DNA of 64,000 nt from an uncultured Prevotellaceae bacterium (lineage in GTDB: Bacteria; Bacteroidota; Bacteroidia; Bacteroidales; Muribaculaceae). Each line of letters starts with the position of its first letter. Within the stretch, counting starts at the first letter, position 1. Positions 37,416-47,083 of the stretch are shown here, in pieces. Below the pieces are notes generated by a model. That model searched no databases and had not been told where the DNA came from. It saw only the letters and a list, made by a program, of their open reading frames with translations. Made by a program: the position numbers and the translations under genes. The stretch is from contig ONIL01000011.1 of assembly GCA_900317835.1 (NCBI GenBank), forward strand, positions 87,251-151,250, read 5' to 3'.

Positions 37416-37832
37416 TTACTTGTTGCGATAGTCAATGTCGCCGATAATGTCTTCTTGGGTGTAATCGGCGGGCATTTCTTTCGTGAGGATGAAATGCCAA
37501 ACATTGGACTTACCTGCAAGGCCAGCACTTTCGGTGACGATGATAGCATCCTTGTATTCCCAGCCTCGCTTGGCCATATATGCAAACACGCTCATGGGTG
37601 AGGCAAAAGAATACTTTTTGTTGTTCTCACTGTTGTAAATCCAGCCGTTGGCATACTTGCCTTGTTCGGCAATGCCGAAATCAACGAGCGCATTTACATC
37701 TTGTTTAAACAGGTTGTACTGGACACACATCACTTCACAATACACTTTGATTTTCTCAAGTTGCTCAAGTTCTTGAGCGTTGGCGGCCATACTCATGAGG
37801 CAGACAGCCATAAAAAGAAAGAGCTTCTTCAT
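37416..37832 (-). CDS. Small secreted protein
   Basis: 138 residues; family not recognised. MKKLFLFMAVCLMSMAANAQ is a clear signal peptide cleaved after ANA. The mature part is mixed alpha/beta with a KYANGWIYNSENNKKYSFAS segment and an IIVTESAGLAG strand. One of four small minus-strand genes between the DUF2130 gene and the Z1 gene; no shared operator is seen upstream. Confidence 0.65.
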   Translation of the reverse strand: MKKLFLFMAVCLMSMAANAQELEQLEKIKVYCEVMCVQYNLFKQDVNALVDFGIAEQGKYANGWIYNSENNKKYSFASPMSVFAYMAKRGWEYKDAIIVTESAGLAGKSNVWHFILTKEMPADYTQEDIIGDIDYRNK

Positions 37833-37879
37833 AATATTATTTGAATAAATAAAAGATAATACATTAATCGCATAATAGT

Positions 37880-38137
37880 TTACAGGCTGATTACACTACC
37901 TTCATCGACGACTTGCAGCTTGTTTTGGTTGCCCAATGGAATCCAGACAAGTTCCTTAACAGACCCCTCCACACTGGGCGCCACTTTGGGGACAATCATT
38001 TCTTGCCTTACTCGTTGGCTCGCGTATAAGAATTTGCGCCAGACATCCCAACTCATATCCACGATGAATAAGCCTGGTGTTACTGCTTTGTTATAAATTA
38101 GGCCAATGGCCACCCTCACTTTGGTATCATTCATCAT
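37880..38137 (-). CDS. Small hypothetical protein
   Basis: 85 residues, not recognised and without signal peptide. Its start lies 9 bp after the stop of the upstream lipoprotein-like gene, so the two are probably one operon. It ends LVWIPLGNQNKLQVVDEGSV. Confidence 0.5.
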   Translation of the reverse strand: MMNDTKVRVAIGLIYNKAVTPGLFIVDMSWDVWRKFLYASQRVRQEMIVPKVAPSVEGSVKELVWIPLGNQNKLQVVDEGSVISL

Positions 38138-38146
38138 TCATTAGCT

Positions 38147-38554
38147 TCAGAAGTCATAGATACGGTCAACGATGCCTCGATTGCTTGATTGGTTAGACCA
38201 TTGGACTTGCCAGCAACGGCCATCGATAGTGTCAAGCAAGATAAACGTGTACATGTTCTCAGTTGGATAGAGAGTGAAACGACCATTTACCTTTTCGTCA
38301 CCAGCACTGACCAAGACTATATCGTTAAGAACTACGCCTAAACGATTGCTGTTGTCGTTGATAGCGTACTGGACTTGCCACATTTCTCCAGTCTGGGTGT
38401 TTAGCTTGATGAAGTTCCACATATTCTGCGTTGGATACAGTTGAAACTTAGCGCTCGGATTTTCGCTGTACTTTGGTGGCTTACTCGATGAAGACTGAGC
38501 GATACAGCTCACGACAAGTACAACAGCAAACAATAATGAGATAATCCTCTTCAT
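38147..38554 (-). CDS. Small secreted protein with two internal repeats
   Basis: 135 residues. The N-terminus MKRIISLLFAVVLVVSCIAQ is a signal sequence; the SC pair suggests possible lipidation at Cys17. Two copies of a repeat follow: FQLYPTQNMWNFIKLNTQTG-EMWQVQ and FTLYPTENMYTFILLDTIDG-RCWQVQ. Each looks like a three-strand beta unit ending in WQVQ. Function unknown. Confidence 0.65.
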   Translation of the reverse strand: MKRIISLLFAVVLVVSCIAQSSSSKPPKYSENPSAKFQLYPTQNMWNFIKLNTQTGEMWQVQYAINDNSNRLGVVLNDIVLVSAGDEKVNGRFTLYPTENMYTFILLDTIDGRCWQVQWSNQSSNRGIVDRIYDF

Positions 38555-38625
38555 AATTGATATTATTAAAGGTTAATACGTTTGTTGATTGCCCACAAAG
38601 GAACCTATCGCCCTTAGCTCATCAT

Positions 38626-38940
38626 TCATTGCTCGATGCGGAGCAGGATGGTGGCGTTGACGCACGGGGCGGTCATGACGATGGTGCGGTAACCGGCTTT
38701 GTAGCCTGGGGTCCGTGAGCCGGCGACCTTGACCTTGGTATTGCCCTGGTGCAGGATGGCTATCAGGTTAGCGCTGCAACCCTCGTATTGGCGATACTCG
38801 GCATCGATGGCTCTCTTGAACAGGCATTCATAATCATAAGCACAGATGATATACTCAACATCTGCCTTCTTGATCTTTTCAACGGGGATGATTGACTCTC
38901 TGCTAGATGACCTTCTAGGTCCACAAGGTACACAACACAT
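38626..38940 (-). CDS. Small hypothetical protein
   Basis: 104 residues, not recognised. Cys-rich start MCCVPCGPRRSS and no signal peptide. A central EYIICAYDYECLFKRAIDAE segment is followed by strands ending ATILLRIEQ. Weak evidence beyond the clean ORF and its place in the minus-strand series. Confidence 0.45.
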   Translation of the reverse strand: MCCVPCGPRRSSSRESIIPVEKIKKADVEYIICAYDYECLFKRAIDAEYRQYEGCSANLIAILHQGNTKVKVAGSRTPGYKAGYRTIVMTAPCVNATILLRIEQ

Positions 38941-39053
38941 AATTCTTGATTTTTATAGTTAATATCTATATTTTTATTTCTGGTTAAAAAAGTGTGGGCT
39001 GGGTAGGACTTAAACACAACCCACACTATTGGTTTGCGCTTCCCGATGAAGCA

Positions 39054-40412
39054 TTAGAAGAGGTTATGATCGGGCGCCTGAGCAGCCTCCTCTCCTCCTG
39101 CCGATGCCTCGCGGGCTTCGTCAAATTTCTTCTTCATCGTGGGGTTGCCGCGGGTGAGCTTCTTGATGGTCAGGTCCTCAGCATTCTTGTTGGCAAGGCG
39201 GAGGTTGTTCTCTGAACCGAGCAGGTTCGCCTTAATCTTCTGGAGGTGATCGATACTCTTATCAATCTCCTCGATGGCCTTGGCAAACTTGTCGCTCGCC
39301 AGACGGAAATTCCGGCCGAATTTGTCCTTAAAGTCCTCAAGGCGTGATTCAAAGTTGGTCACATCGACTGACTGCTGCTTGGCCAAAGCCAGTTCTTGCT
39401 GCAACTGCACACTCTTCTTGGACGTCTGCACCAAAAGCGTAATCAGCGGAATGAAGAACTGCGGACGAATGACGTACATCTTGGGATAGCGGTGCGACAT
39501 ATCCACGATGCCCGAGTTATAGAGTTCGTTGTCCGGCTCGAGGAGGGACACCAGCACGGCGTACTCGCACTTCTTCTCGTTGCGGTCCTTGTCGAGCTTG
39601 GCAAGGAAGTCTTCGTTCTTGTGCTTGGAGGCTGTGGTGTCCATTTCGTTCTTCATTTCGAACATAATTGAGACGTACTCAAAGCCATCCTCATAGTCAC
39701 GGAAGATGAAGTCACCCTTGCTGCCACCGGAGGCGTCATTGTCCTTCTCAAAATAGGCGTGGGGGAACACGGGGCGCATCATACTATTGAACTGGGTGCT
39801 GCAATGGGCCTCGAGGGTCTCGCCAACCATTTTTGTGGAAAGACGAGTCTTCAGATCCTTGTAGTAGTCCACCAGTTCTTGTTTTTGGCGCAGTTCCTGC
39901 TCGTAACGCTCCTTCTGGCTCTGCTCGCGCTGGAGAGCGGCATTTTTCTCAGCGGCCATCTGGCTCCTGAGCTCAGCGATGACAGCATCTTTGGCCTGGA
40001 TATCGTCCTTGGCCTTATTCTGCTCTTGGAGGACTGCCACCTGGACCAACTGCTCTTGCTGCTTGGTTTGAGCCTTAAGCTTGTTAATCTCAGTGTCCTT
40101 CACGGCCAGTTCCTGGTTGAACTTGAGGCGCTCTGCTTGGACGGCACTACTCACTTGTTCGGTTAAGCGTGCAATCTCGGCATCCTTCTTGCTGAGTTCG
40201 ACGACCTTGGCTCCCAGCTGGCGTTCATAGTCCTGCTTTGCCTTCAGTTCTTTGTTCTCCAGCTCGGCTTGCTGCTTCTCGTGTAGTTCAGCGACGCGGC
40301 GATTAAGTTCTTGCTGGAACTCGGTGTTTTTCACTTGGCTGACGATTGCTGCATAGTCGGCCTCATCCACACTAAATACACTTCCACAATTGGGGCACTT
40401 CAATTCTCTCAT
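39054..40412 (-). CDS. DUF2130 protein (coiled coil plus nuclease-like domain)
   Basis: 452 residues. It starts with a [14 protein letters not shown] knuckle, then a long coiled coil rich in Glu, Lys and Gln (about 30-195). The DUF2130 domain follows (about 200-340): [20 protein letters not shown] leading into EMKNE, a pattern that fits the D...ExK core of PD-(D/E)XK nucleases. A second helical segment closes the protein. DUF2130 proteins recur beside restriction systems. Its promoter carries the operator shared with the kinase fusion, Z1 and acidic genes, so it belongs to the same regulon. Confidence 0.85.
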   Translation of the reverse strand: MRELKCPNCGSVFSVDEADYAAIVSQVKNTEFQQELNRRVAELHEKQQAELENKELKAKQDYERQLGAKVVELSKKDAEIARLTEQVSSAVQAERLKFNQELAVKDTEINKLKAQTKQQEQLVQVAVLQEQNKAKDDIQAKDAVIAELRSQMAAEKNAALQREQSQKERYEQELRQKQELVDYYKDLKTRLSTKMVGETLEAHCSTQFNSMMRPVFPHAYFEKDNDASGGSKGDFIFRDYEDGFEYVSIMFEMKNEMDTTASKHKNEDFLAKLDKDRNEKKCEYAVLVSLLEPDNELYNSGIVDMSHRYPKMYVIRPQFFIPLITLLVQTSKKSVQLQQELALAKQQSVDVTNFESRLEDFKDKFGRNFRLASDKFAKAIEEIDKSIDHLQKIKANLLGSENNLRLANKNAEDLTIKKLTRGNPTMKKKFDEAREASAGGEEAAQAPDHNLF

Positions 40413-40480
40413 TTCCGATACATTTTAGAAGATTCAACAAAACTCACTCAAGCAAGGACACATTCCTCACGTTGACGTTG

Positions 40481-40488
40481 CAAAGATA
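40481..40488 (-). promoter_or_regulatory. -7 element of the DUF2130 gene
   Basis: TATCTTTG on the minus strand, 69 bp before the ATG and exactly 8 bp from the operator at 40497-40517. Confidence 0.7.
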
Positions 40489-40496
40489 TATTTCTG

Positions 40497-40517
40497 CTAT
40501 GCAGGCATTATGCACAG
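40497..40517. promoter_or_regulatory. Shared operator, DUF2130 copy
   Basis: CTATGCAG-GCATT-ATGCACAG, an inverted repeat with 8-bp arms and a 5-bp spacer. It covers the region where the -33 box should be, which is the position expected for a repressor. Same sequence type and same 8-bp distance to the -7 element as the copies at 41454, 52856 and 56346. Confidence 0.8.
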
Positions 40518-40535
40518 ATATGCAATTAACAAAAA

Positions 40536-41381
40536 TTAATCATTTTCATTGTCGCCGGGGTCGTCAGAGTCCTCTTCCTCTTCGTCCTCGTAGTACTCTT
40601 CCCAAGAGTCAATTGATTCTTCAAAATTGTCCTCATCGTCAAAGTACTTCAACCATCGGCCGAGACTTGATTCATCAATGTCTCCAGAAAGGATTTTGCT
40701 CATGATCGTCTGCCAGCCATCAATGAAGTTATCGAGCTCGTCACAATGATAAGTATATGAAAAGTGGTCGTAATTATCGGCGAAGTCTGCCTCTTCTGCC
40801 TTTATATTAATGAAATCTTCGCCAAGTCCCTCGCCACAGATGCCTTTGAATACCTTTGCGATATGGTGTTCGCAATACAACAGCGCTCTAGCCTCATCGC
40901 CCGTAAGCTTGAGAGACTCTTCAACGTTCTCGGCAAAGCAGTAATCATAACCTCCACCATAGATATCAAAACGGAAAGTGAATTTACCGTCCTGAATGGC
41001 CTTCAGTTGTGAACGAATCTCTTCAACAGCCTTTGCGTTATCTGCATCAAGGTTATTGAGCCTCTCGCTAAGCTCTATTAGTTCATCGGGGATGCACTCT
41101 TTAACGTACGCCATCGGGCCGCCATCGGGCCAAGACATCTCATAGGCCATCTTGTTCAATGTGTCTTCTACTTCGGCAGGTTCCATCTCCAGGCCGGCAA
41201 ACACCTCATCCCACTGGGGGCAATGAATCAAGTAAAGGATCTGCTCCCTACTCAATTCCAAATCATAGTAGTCAGAGTAACCATCACCACAGGCGCCACC
41301 CTCATAGCTGCCAACCATGCAATTGAAACTCATACCGTGCACACTTTCCAGTGCTTTCTTTGCTAATGCGATCTTGTCCAT
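40536..41381 (-). CDS. Highly acidic protein of the defence regulon
   Basis: 281 residues, family not recognised. Strongly acidic throughout, ending in a run of Asp and Glu (YYEDEEEEDSDDPGDNEND). It contains SWPDGGPMAYVKECIPDELI and a GGGYDYCFAENVEESLKL segment; no signal peptide. It follows hsdR by 153 bp but has its own promoter with the shared operator, so it is controlled together with the kinase fusion, Z1 and DUF2130 genes. A DNA-mimic or immunity role would fit the charge, but that is only inference. Confidence 0.7.
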   Translation of the reverse strand: MDKIALAKKALESVHGMSFNCMVGSYEGGACGDGYSDYYDLELSREQILYLIHCPQWDEVFAGLEMEPAEVEDTLNKMAYEMSWPDGGPMAYVKECIPDELIELSERLNNLDADNAKAVEEIRSQLKAIQDGKFTFRFDIYGGGYDYCFAENVEESLKLTGDEARALLYCEHHIAKVFKGICGEGLGEDFINIKAEEADFADNYDHFSYTYHCDELDNFIDGWQTIMSKILSGDIDESSLGRWLKYFDDEDNFEESIDSWEEYYEDEEEEDSDDPGDNEND

Positions 41382-41437
41382 ATCTTAATAATCAATTGGT
41401 TTAACAATACAAATGCCGTTCTCGACTAACGACACTG

Positions 41438-41445
41438 CAAAAATA
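41438..41445 (-). promoter_or_regulatory. -7 element of the acidic protein gene
   Basis: TATTTTTG on the minus strand, 56 bp before the ATG and exactly 8 bp from the operator at 41454-41474. Confidence 0.7.
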
Positions 41446-41453
41446 AAAACCAA

Positions 41454-41474
41454 CTATGCACTGTATCTGCACAG
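41454..41474. promoter_or_regulatory. Shared operator, acidic-gene copy
   Basis: CTATGCAC-TGTAT-CTGCACAG. The right arm is perfect; the left arm has one base off the consensus CTRTGCAG. Lies between hsdR and the acidic gene. Confidence 0.75.
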
Positions 41475-41534
41475 CAAGAAAAAAGTGAGTAAATTTCTCA
41501 ATTTACCCACTCTTTTACTCGATATGACGGAGGG

Positions 41535-44500
41535 TTAATCGTCTGTGTGGAGTTCCCGTCTCACAATAGCTCTAAAGGCTTGTGCACAACGCTGAATGTC
41601 AACATATGCATTCAGGCCACGTCCAGTCAACCCATTATTGCTCCAATCATCGATGTGCTGCCTGAAAACACCTTGACAGTCACGCTCCAGTTGACTCACA
41701 TTGAGCATAACCGGGATTTCACTGAAGTGCATCCTGTCGATCACATCCTTGAAACGTTCAAAATCGCAATCGTCAATGATGAAACCATAATCAGCAGCAA
41801 TACGATAGACAGCAACCCAGTGACGCGCCTTGCTGAATGTTGAAGCAGAATAACCAGGATTCCACAATGCAGTGATGCAGCGCTTCAGCAATTCGATTCT
41901 CTCCTCTTCCTCCAAATCGCTTACATTGATACTCTCGGCAGCAGCAAGATGCTCTTCTGGCATCAACGTCGGGGCGTCGTCGGTATGATGCGAGGAGCCA
42001 ACCACTGGCGTGCCGTAAGGTACAGCTGCAGGCTGGTTGAGCCGATTCATGCTGGAGCCGGTTGCAAAGAAATACATCGTGATGATGATGTCGATAGCCT
42101 CATCGACCTCTTGTTCAGTTGCCGTTGGTGAGATGTGAGACTCGTCATTCCTCCATGTCTTCACCAATGTGAGATAGCCCGACAATTGCTTATGGGCAAT
42201 ATCCTCGCTGTATTTTAAGCGCCAGAGGCAAGGATGCCCATGTATCACATTTGCCCAAGTTACATCCCTTCCTGGATATTGAGGCGGAACCTCTTCCCCG
42301 TGCAGTAAATAATAAAGCTTCTTCAGATAAGCCTCATACTTGGTTGAGAGCAGATTGAAGGCCACAAACTTGTCCACGATGTTTGTATTCTTACAATACA
42401 AGTAGGTGAATGCTCGCTGTAAGAAAATGCTTACACCATCCAATGTATCAATAGAGGTCCTGTCCATCACGTTGAATACACTGTCAACCACGTCGTTGAT
42501 GGGCCCCATCTCACCCATAATGTCACCCAGCGTCCTTGAAATGACGGCACGGACACCAGCTTTAGCCTTCTCAGGAACAAATTCAGAGCCCGTTGCCTGT
42601 TCTTCATGACCTTGGGCCTCCTCTTCGTTCTCCTGCTCATTAACCGGCTCTATAACAACTGTCTCGAGCGTGAATGCGTCATCAAGATATGCCTTTATAA
42701 TACGTTCGCGAGCCTCGGCATCAAGGATGAACATACGCAAAATCTTGTCAGCCTCGGGAATCACCATTCTTGCGGGTACGTCAACCCCCTTCACTTTCTG
42801 AAGGAAAAGACGCGTCTTGGCCTGGTTAAGCGTTAACTTCAGGTCCTCGAAGCGGTTGAACTCGTTCAGGGTCTGCTCGGTGACGCCCGAGTTAATCAGG
42901 TTCATGAGCATGCTGCTGTTGATGCCCGTCGCCTCGGACAGGATCATGATGTAGCCATGCAGTTCCTTAAGCTGGTATTCGCTGATATAGTCCTGGATGG
43001 TCTTGCCCGACTCCAAGCGCAGGTCACCACGCTGCAGGTCATGAAGAATGATGATGGCTGTGCGCTGGTCTTTCTGCGACAAGGATGCAAACGTCTTGTG
43101 CAACTCCTTGAGGGCGGCTTTGGTCAATTCGCTGCCAGGGCCCTCCATATAGAGGTTCTTGATGAACTTCATGAATTTGGAGTTGATATACTCAGCGTCG
43201 ATGGTTCCGGTGCCCGTCTCGGTGATATAGGTATCAATCGGGTAGTCGAAGTCACGGCCTTCACCACCACCTCCACCACCTTCGAACAGCTCACGATAAC
43301 GCTGTAACAGGATGAGATAGGTAGCCTCATCAAGTTCCATGGTCACGGTGGTCCATGTGTCGCCATGCTGGAACTCATACTCGCGCTTCTCCCAAAGGAA
43401 ACCTTGCAGTTTGGCTGCCTCAATCAGGTGAGTCATCGCGCTGAAGTCCTTGGCAAACATGTTACGGTCCTCGCGAGTATCCGGCAAGCGCTCAAAGTTG
43501 AACAACTCATGAGAGAAGAAAATCTCGCGGATGTGCAGGAACAAGCTATTGATATTCCTCAGGTTGACCTCCAGCTTATCGACGAAGACACCAAGCGGAC
43601 GGTCCACATACACCTCAAGCGCATCCTGAATGTTCTGCTCCATCGTGTACGGGAATGAGTAGTACTTGATGATGCCGAAGGGCTTATCGGGGCCGAACAG
43701 TCGGTTGGTGCGGGAGAATGACTGAATCACGTCCACATACTTCATCACCTTGTCCACATAGAGCGTGTTCACCCACTTGGAGTCATAGCCGGTAAGCATC
43801 TGCGTCACAACGATGAGCAAGTCAATCTGCTGATTATGGTCACACTCGATTCCCACATAAGGCTTCTTGTGAGCCAGTCGCTTGGCCACGTCCTTCTTGT
43901 ACTTGCCGTAGGTGCTCAGTTGGAAGGTCGTGTGATACTTCTGATTGTAGTCGTCCAGCATCTCGAGCAATGCATCCTCACGCGCTATACCCTCGTCGCT
44001 GTTATCAATGTTGTTGTCAAAGACAGCCACCACGTTCATCGACGGGTACTTGTCCTTGAAGATGTGATAATAGGCGATGGCCTCGGGGATATTCTGCGTT
44101 GCCAGGATGGCGTGGAACTTCTTGTTCTTGCTCAACTGGTCACGGTGACTTACGATATCATCAGCCACAGCGAGATGGTGAATCTCCTGTTGGTAGATGT
44201 CACGGGGCAGATAGTATTCGACACCATGCTTGGGCTCACCGTTCTCAGTATAGTTGGACACCATCTGCAACTCGTTCATAAACCGGTTATAGACGGCCAT
44301 AGCGCCCTCATCATCCTCTATCTCTTCCAGGCTCTTCACCCCGAGCACCGAGAATGCTGCACGCTCGCGCAAGTCATCGTCATCATAAGTGTTCTCCCTG
44401 TAGAGGTCAAAGCCCAACACATTACCGTCGGGGATACCGTTGGCGATAGTGTACTTGTGCAGCATGTCACCGAATAGCGTTCCCGTGGTAATTTCGTTAT

Positions 44501-45851
44501 GGGCGTTTTCCTCAAACACCGGTGTACCGGTAAAGCCGAATAGCAGGGCTCTGGGGAACGTGTTCTTGATGCCTATGAGCATCTGACCGAACACACTGCG
44601 ATGGCACTCATCAATGATAATCACAAGACGCTTCTTGCCGATGGCCTCAATTGAAGCCGGGTCAATGCCGTGGTCAGTGTTGATGTTGGACATCTTCTGG
44701 ATAGAAGTGACGATCAACCTGTCGTCATTTTCGGTGCTCAAGAGTTTACTCAGCAGCATCGCCGTGTTTTGGGTATCCTGAATTGAATCGTCCTCACCAG
44801 CAAAACCACGGTACTCGTCGAGGGACTGTACACTCAGCTCGATACGGTCCATCAGGAATACGACTTTATCGGCATCACCCGATTTCGCGATGAGCTGGGC
44901 TGACTTAAAGCTGGTCATCGTCTTTCCCGAGCCCGTGGTATGCCAGATGTAGCCTCCACGGTGCTGGTGGTCATCCCAGTTGGTCTGGTGCGTGACATCG
45001 CTAATGCGGCTCACGGCATAATACTGGTAGCTGCGCAGCACCTTCAGCGACCTATCCTTGTCGTCAGCAATGGTATAGTAGCCCACCAGCTGATGCGCCA
45101 TCGGGATACTCAACAGGTAGGTGGCGACACTGGTCCAATCTTTCACTTCCTGGTTGTTGAAGTCTGCCCAGTGGAACTGGTACTCGGTCAAGAAGCGGTC
45201 TTCGCTGCCAGGGTTTGCAAAGTATAGCGTTTTCTCGGGAGTCATGGCGACAAAAATCTGCACCATTGAGAAGATACCGTTACTGAAGATGCCCTCATGC
45301 ATGTAGCGCTTGATCTGATATACGGCCTGGCTCACGTCCACGCTTGAACGTTTGAGCTCGATGTGGATGACCGGCATGCCATTGATAAGCAGCATGATGT
45401 CACCACGACGGTCTCCAGCCAGAGGATTCGAGGCCCTGAAACGTGGCTGGCGCACAATCTGGTAGCGGCTTTGACCAGCACTGATCTCCCTAGCATCAAA
45501 TATCTTCAGGTACACCTCCTTGCCACAGTTACGGGTGTCAAGAGGGTTATCACGCTTGATGCACACCTGCTGACCGTTAATCAGCTTGTTAACCATATAA
45601 GGGCTGCCACACAGGTTCACCTGGTCAATGATTTGCTGCATCTCGGTCGAGGTCAACGGATAATTGCCGAGCAGTGCCCCGTCACGGTTGTTGTCATAGA
45701 TGATGCTGGCCCAATTGTTGATCAGGTCTTCTTCGGTGGGCTGCATGATTACTTCATTCCAACCATGCTGCATCAACTGTTCACACAACGCCTGTTCAAA
45801 ATCTGATTCTCTTACAAACGGCATATCGTTATCGTTTAGATGGTTATACAA
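41535..45851 (-). CDS. hsdR: Type I restriction enzyme R subunit
   Basis: 1438 residues (1429 if the second ATG at 45824 is used). It has an N-terminal nuclease domain with NGMPVIHIELKRSSVD (E-x-K). The SF2 translocase carries Walker A YIWHTTGSGKTMTSF, IIIDECHRSVFG (DECH box) and LFGFTGTPVF. The motif VI region is IQSFSRTNRL. A C-terminal region contacts the methylase. It uses ATP to pull DNA and cut at a distance. A Gly-rich linker (EGGGGGGEG) lies near residue 860. With the ATG at 45851 it overlaps the hsdS stop by 8 bp; either start keeps the genes coupled. Confidence 0.96.
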   Translation of the reverse strand: MYNHLNDNDMPFVRESDFEQALCEQLMQHGWNEVIMQPTEEDLINNWASIIYDNNRDGALLGNYPLTSTEMQQIIDQVNLCGSPYMVNKLINGQQVCIKRDNPLDTRNCGKEVYLKIFDAREISAGQSRYQIVRQPRFRASNPLAGDRRGDIMLLINGMPVIHIELKRSSVDVSQAVYQIKRYMHEGIFSNGIFSMVQIFVAMTPEKTLYFANPGSEDRFLTEYQFHWADFNNQEVKDWTSVATYLLSIPMAHQLVGYYTIADDKDRSLKVLRSYQYYAVSRISDVTHQTNWDDHQHRGGYIWHTTGSGKTMTSFKSAQLIAKSGDADKVVFLMDRIELSVQSLDEYRGFAGEDDSIQDTQNTAMLLSKLLSTENDDRLIVTSIQKMSNINTDHGIDPASIEAIGKKRLVIIIDECHRSVFGQMLIGIKNTFPRALLFGFTGTPVFEENAHNEITTGTLFGDMLHKYTIANGIPDGNVLGFDLYRENTYDDDDLRERAAFSVLGVKSLEEIEDDEGAMAVYNRFMNELQMVSNYTENGEPKHGVEYYLPRDIYQQEIHHLAVADDIVSHRDQLSKNKKFHAILATQNIPEAIAYYHIFKDKYPSMNVVAVFDNNIDNSDEGIAREDALLEMLDDYNQKYHTTFQLSTYGKYKKDVAKRLAHKKPYVGIECDHNQQIDLLIVVTQMLTGYDSKWVNTLYVDKVMKYVDVIQSFSRTNRLFGPDKPFGIIKYYSFPYTMEQNIQDALEVYVDRPLGVFVDKLEVNLRNINSLFLHIREIFFSHELFNFERLPDTREDRNMFAKDFSAMTHLIEAAKLQGFLWEKREYEFQHGDTWTTVTMELDEATYLILLQRYRELFEGGGGGGEGRDFDYPIDTYITETGTGTIDAEYINSKFMKFIKNLYMEGPGSELTKAALKELHKTFASLSQKDQRTAIIILHDLQRGDLRLESGKTIQDYISEYQLKELHGYIMILSEATGINSSMLMNLINSGVTEQTLNEFNRFEDLKLTLNQAKTRLFLQKVKGVDVPARMVIPEADKILRMFILDAEARERIIKAYLDDAFTLETVVIEPVNEQENEEEAQGHEEQATGSEFVPEKAKAGVRAVISRTLGDIMGEMGPINDVVDSVFNVMDRTSIDTLDGVSIFLQRAFTYLYCKNTNIVDKFVAFNLLSTKYEAYLKKLYYLLHGEEVPPQYPGRDVTWANVIHGHPCLWRLKYSEDIAHKQLSGYLTLVKTWRNDESHISPTATEQEVDEAIDIIITMYFFATGSSMNRLNQPAAVPYGTPVVGSSHHTDDAPTLMPEEHLAAAESINVSDLEEEERIELLKRCITALWNPGYSASTFSKARHWVAVYRIAADYGFIIDDCDFERFKDVIDRMHFSEIPVMLNVSQLERDCQGVFRQHIDDWSNNGLTGRGLNAYVDIQRCAQAFRAIVRRELHTDD

Positions 45852-47076
45852 ACATTTTATCGAGGCATGAGGCCTTGATTTGCTTTAGTTTAGCCAGCTT
45901 TTGCTCATGCAAGCGGATTTGGGAGTCCAGTTCATGGAAGAATGATGCTATTTGCTGTTGCTCTTGCAAACTCTTAGGTAACATTATCGTTCCAGCCAAA
46001 GCCGTTTCATCGCTAATATTCATTGTGTTTTTGGCTCCTTTATTGACCAATGGCCTAAGATAGTGATTAAGACGCCATGCTGGATCAAAATAATAATGAA
46101 TATATTCGGCAGACACATTGTCTTTTGGCCGATATATTGCATAGAGAACTGAAACAATACCGGTTATCCCCGCGTTGAGCTTTACAATCCCATATGGTTT
46201 GGATTTCAAAGGAGACTTGGTATAAACGATCTCACCTGTCCTTAAAACGCCATAGTTACTAACAGACTTGCCTGCATAGCTTCTACCTAAATGTTTGATT
46301 TGATTGACGACACCATAATCGTCCGAGACAGATAACACATCTTTAATACCAAAAGCGTTATCATCATTTTTATCTGTTGAAATATCAAGACATTCATGCA
46401 ACGCTTTTTTCTCCCAGTCGCCGGTGAAGCCTTTGAAACGGATTTTAGGCATTGTTTCTCCCAGTTGCGGGAACATGGTTTGCATGAAACCAGCCTTCAT
46501 TTTCTTTAGCGAATCTATTTTCTTTGCTGATGCCTTAATTAACTCGTCCAGCGAATGGAAATATGCCGCTACCTCTTTCTGCTCAGATAAAGATGGCAAA
46601 TAGAGAGATCCATTAAGCGCTCCTTCATCCGTTATGTTTATGGTATTTTTTGCACCCTTATTAATTAAAGGACGAAGGTAATTGTTCGTACGATAATATG
46701 GAGAAAAATAACGGTCAATAAAGTCTGGACAAACCCCTGGCAAAGCGTTATAAACAGCATATAATACCGATACAATGCCTTCTTCACTCTGATTTGCCTT
46801 AATGATACCATATGGTTTCTGCTTAAGAGGAGACTTTGTATAGATGATCTGATGAGGTTTTACGACCTTATAGTTTGACATGTCGGCTCCTGCATAACTT
46901 CTGCCTAGATGCTTAATTTGATTAACAACACCATAATCATCTGATACTGAGAGCACCTGTTCTCGCCCATAAGCATTGAAAAAATTCCTATCAGCAGAAA
47001 TGGTTAAGCAATCTTGTAATGATTGCTGTATCCACTCGTCATCATGTCCTTCGAGTCTTATTTGCGGTTTTGCCAT
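45844..47076 (-). CDS. hsdS: Type I specificity subunit with two near-identical TRDs
   Basis: 410 residues. Two target-recognition domains, each followed by a coiled-coil spacer. The two halves are unusually alike: 22 residues starting LSVSDDYGVVNQIKHLGRSY are identical at 42-63 and 248-269. IIYTKSPLKQKPYG / IVYTKSPLKSKPYG and NYLRPLINKGAKNTINI / HYLRPLVNKGAKNTMNI also match. S subunits normally carry two different TRDs. Two similar ones predict an interrupted palindromic target. The DNA of the halves has drifted, so the duplication is old. 7 bp downstream of hsdM. Confidence 0.94.
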   Translation of the reverse strand: MAKPQIRLEGHDDEWIQQSLQDCLTISADRNFFNAYGREQVLSVSDDYGVVNQIKHLGRSYAGADMSNYKVVKPHQIIYTKSPLKQKPYGIIKANQSEEGIVSVLYAVYNALPGVCPDFIDRYFSPYYRTNNYLRPLINKGAKNTINITDEGALNGSLYLPSLSEQKEVAAYFHSLDELIKASAKKIDSLKKMKAGFMQTMFPQLGETMPKIRFKGFTGDWEKKALHECLDISTDKNDDNAFGIKDVLSVSDDYGVVNQIKHLGRSYAGKSVSNYGVLRTGEIVYTKSPLKSKPYGIVKLNAGITGIVSVLYAIYRPKDNVSAEYIHYYFDPAWRLNHYLRPLVNKGAKNTMNISDETALAGTIMLPKSLQEQQQIASFFHELDSQIRLHEQKLAKLKQIKASCLDKMFV

Positions 47077-47083
47077 AGCAGTA

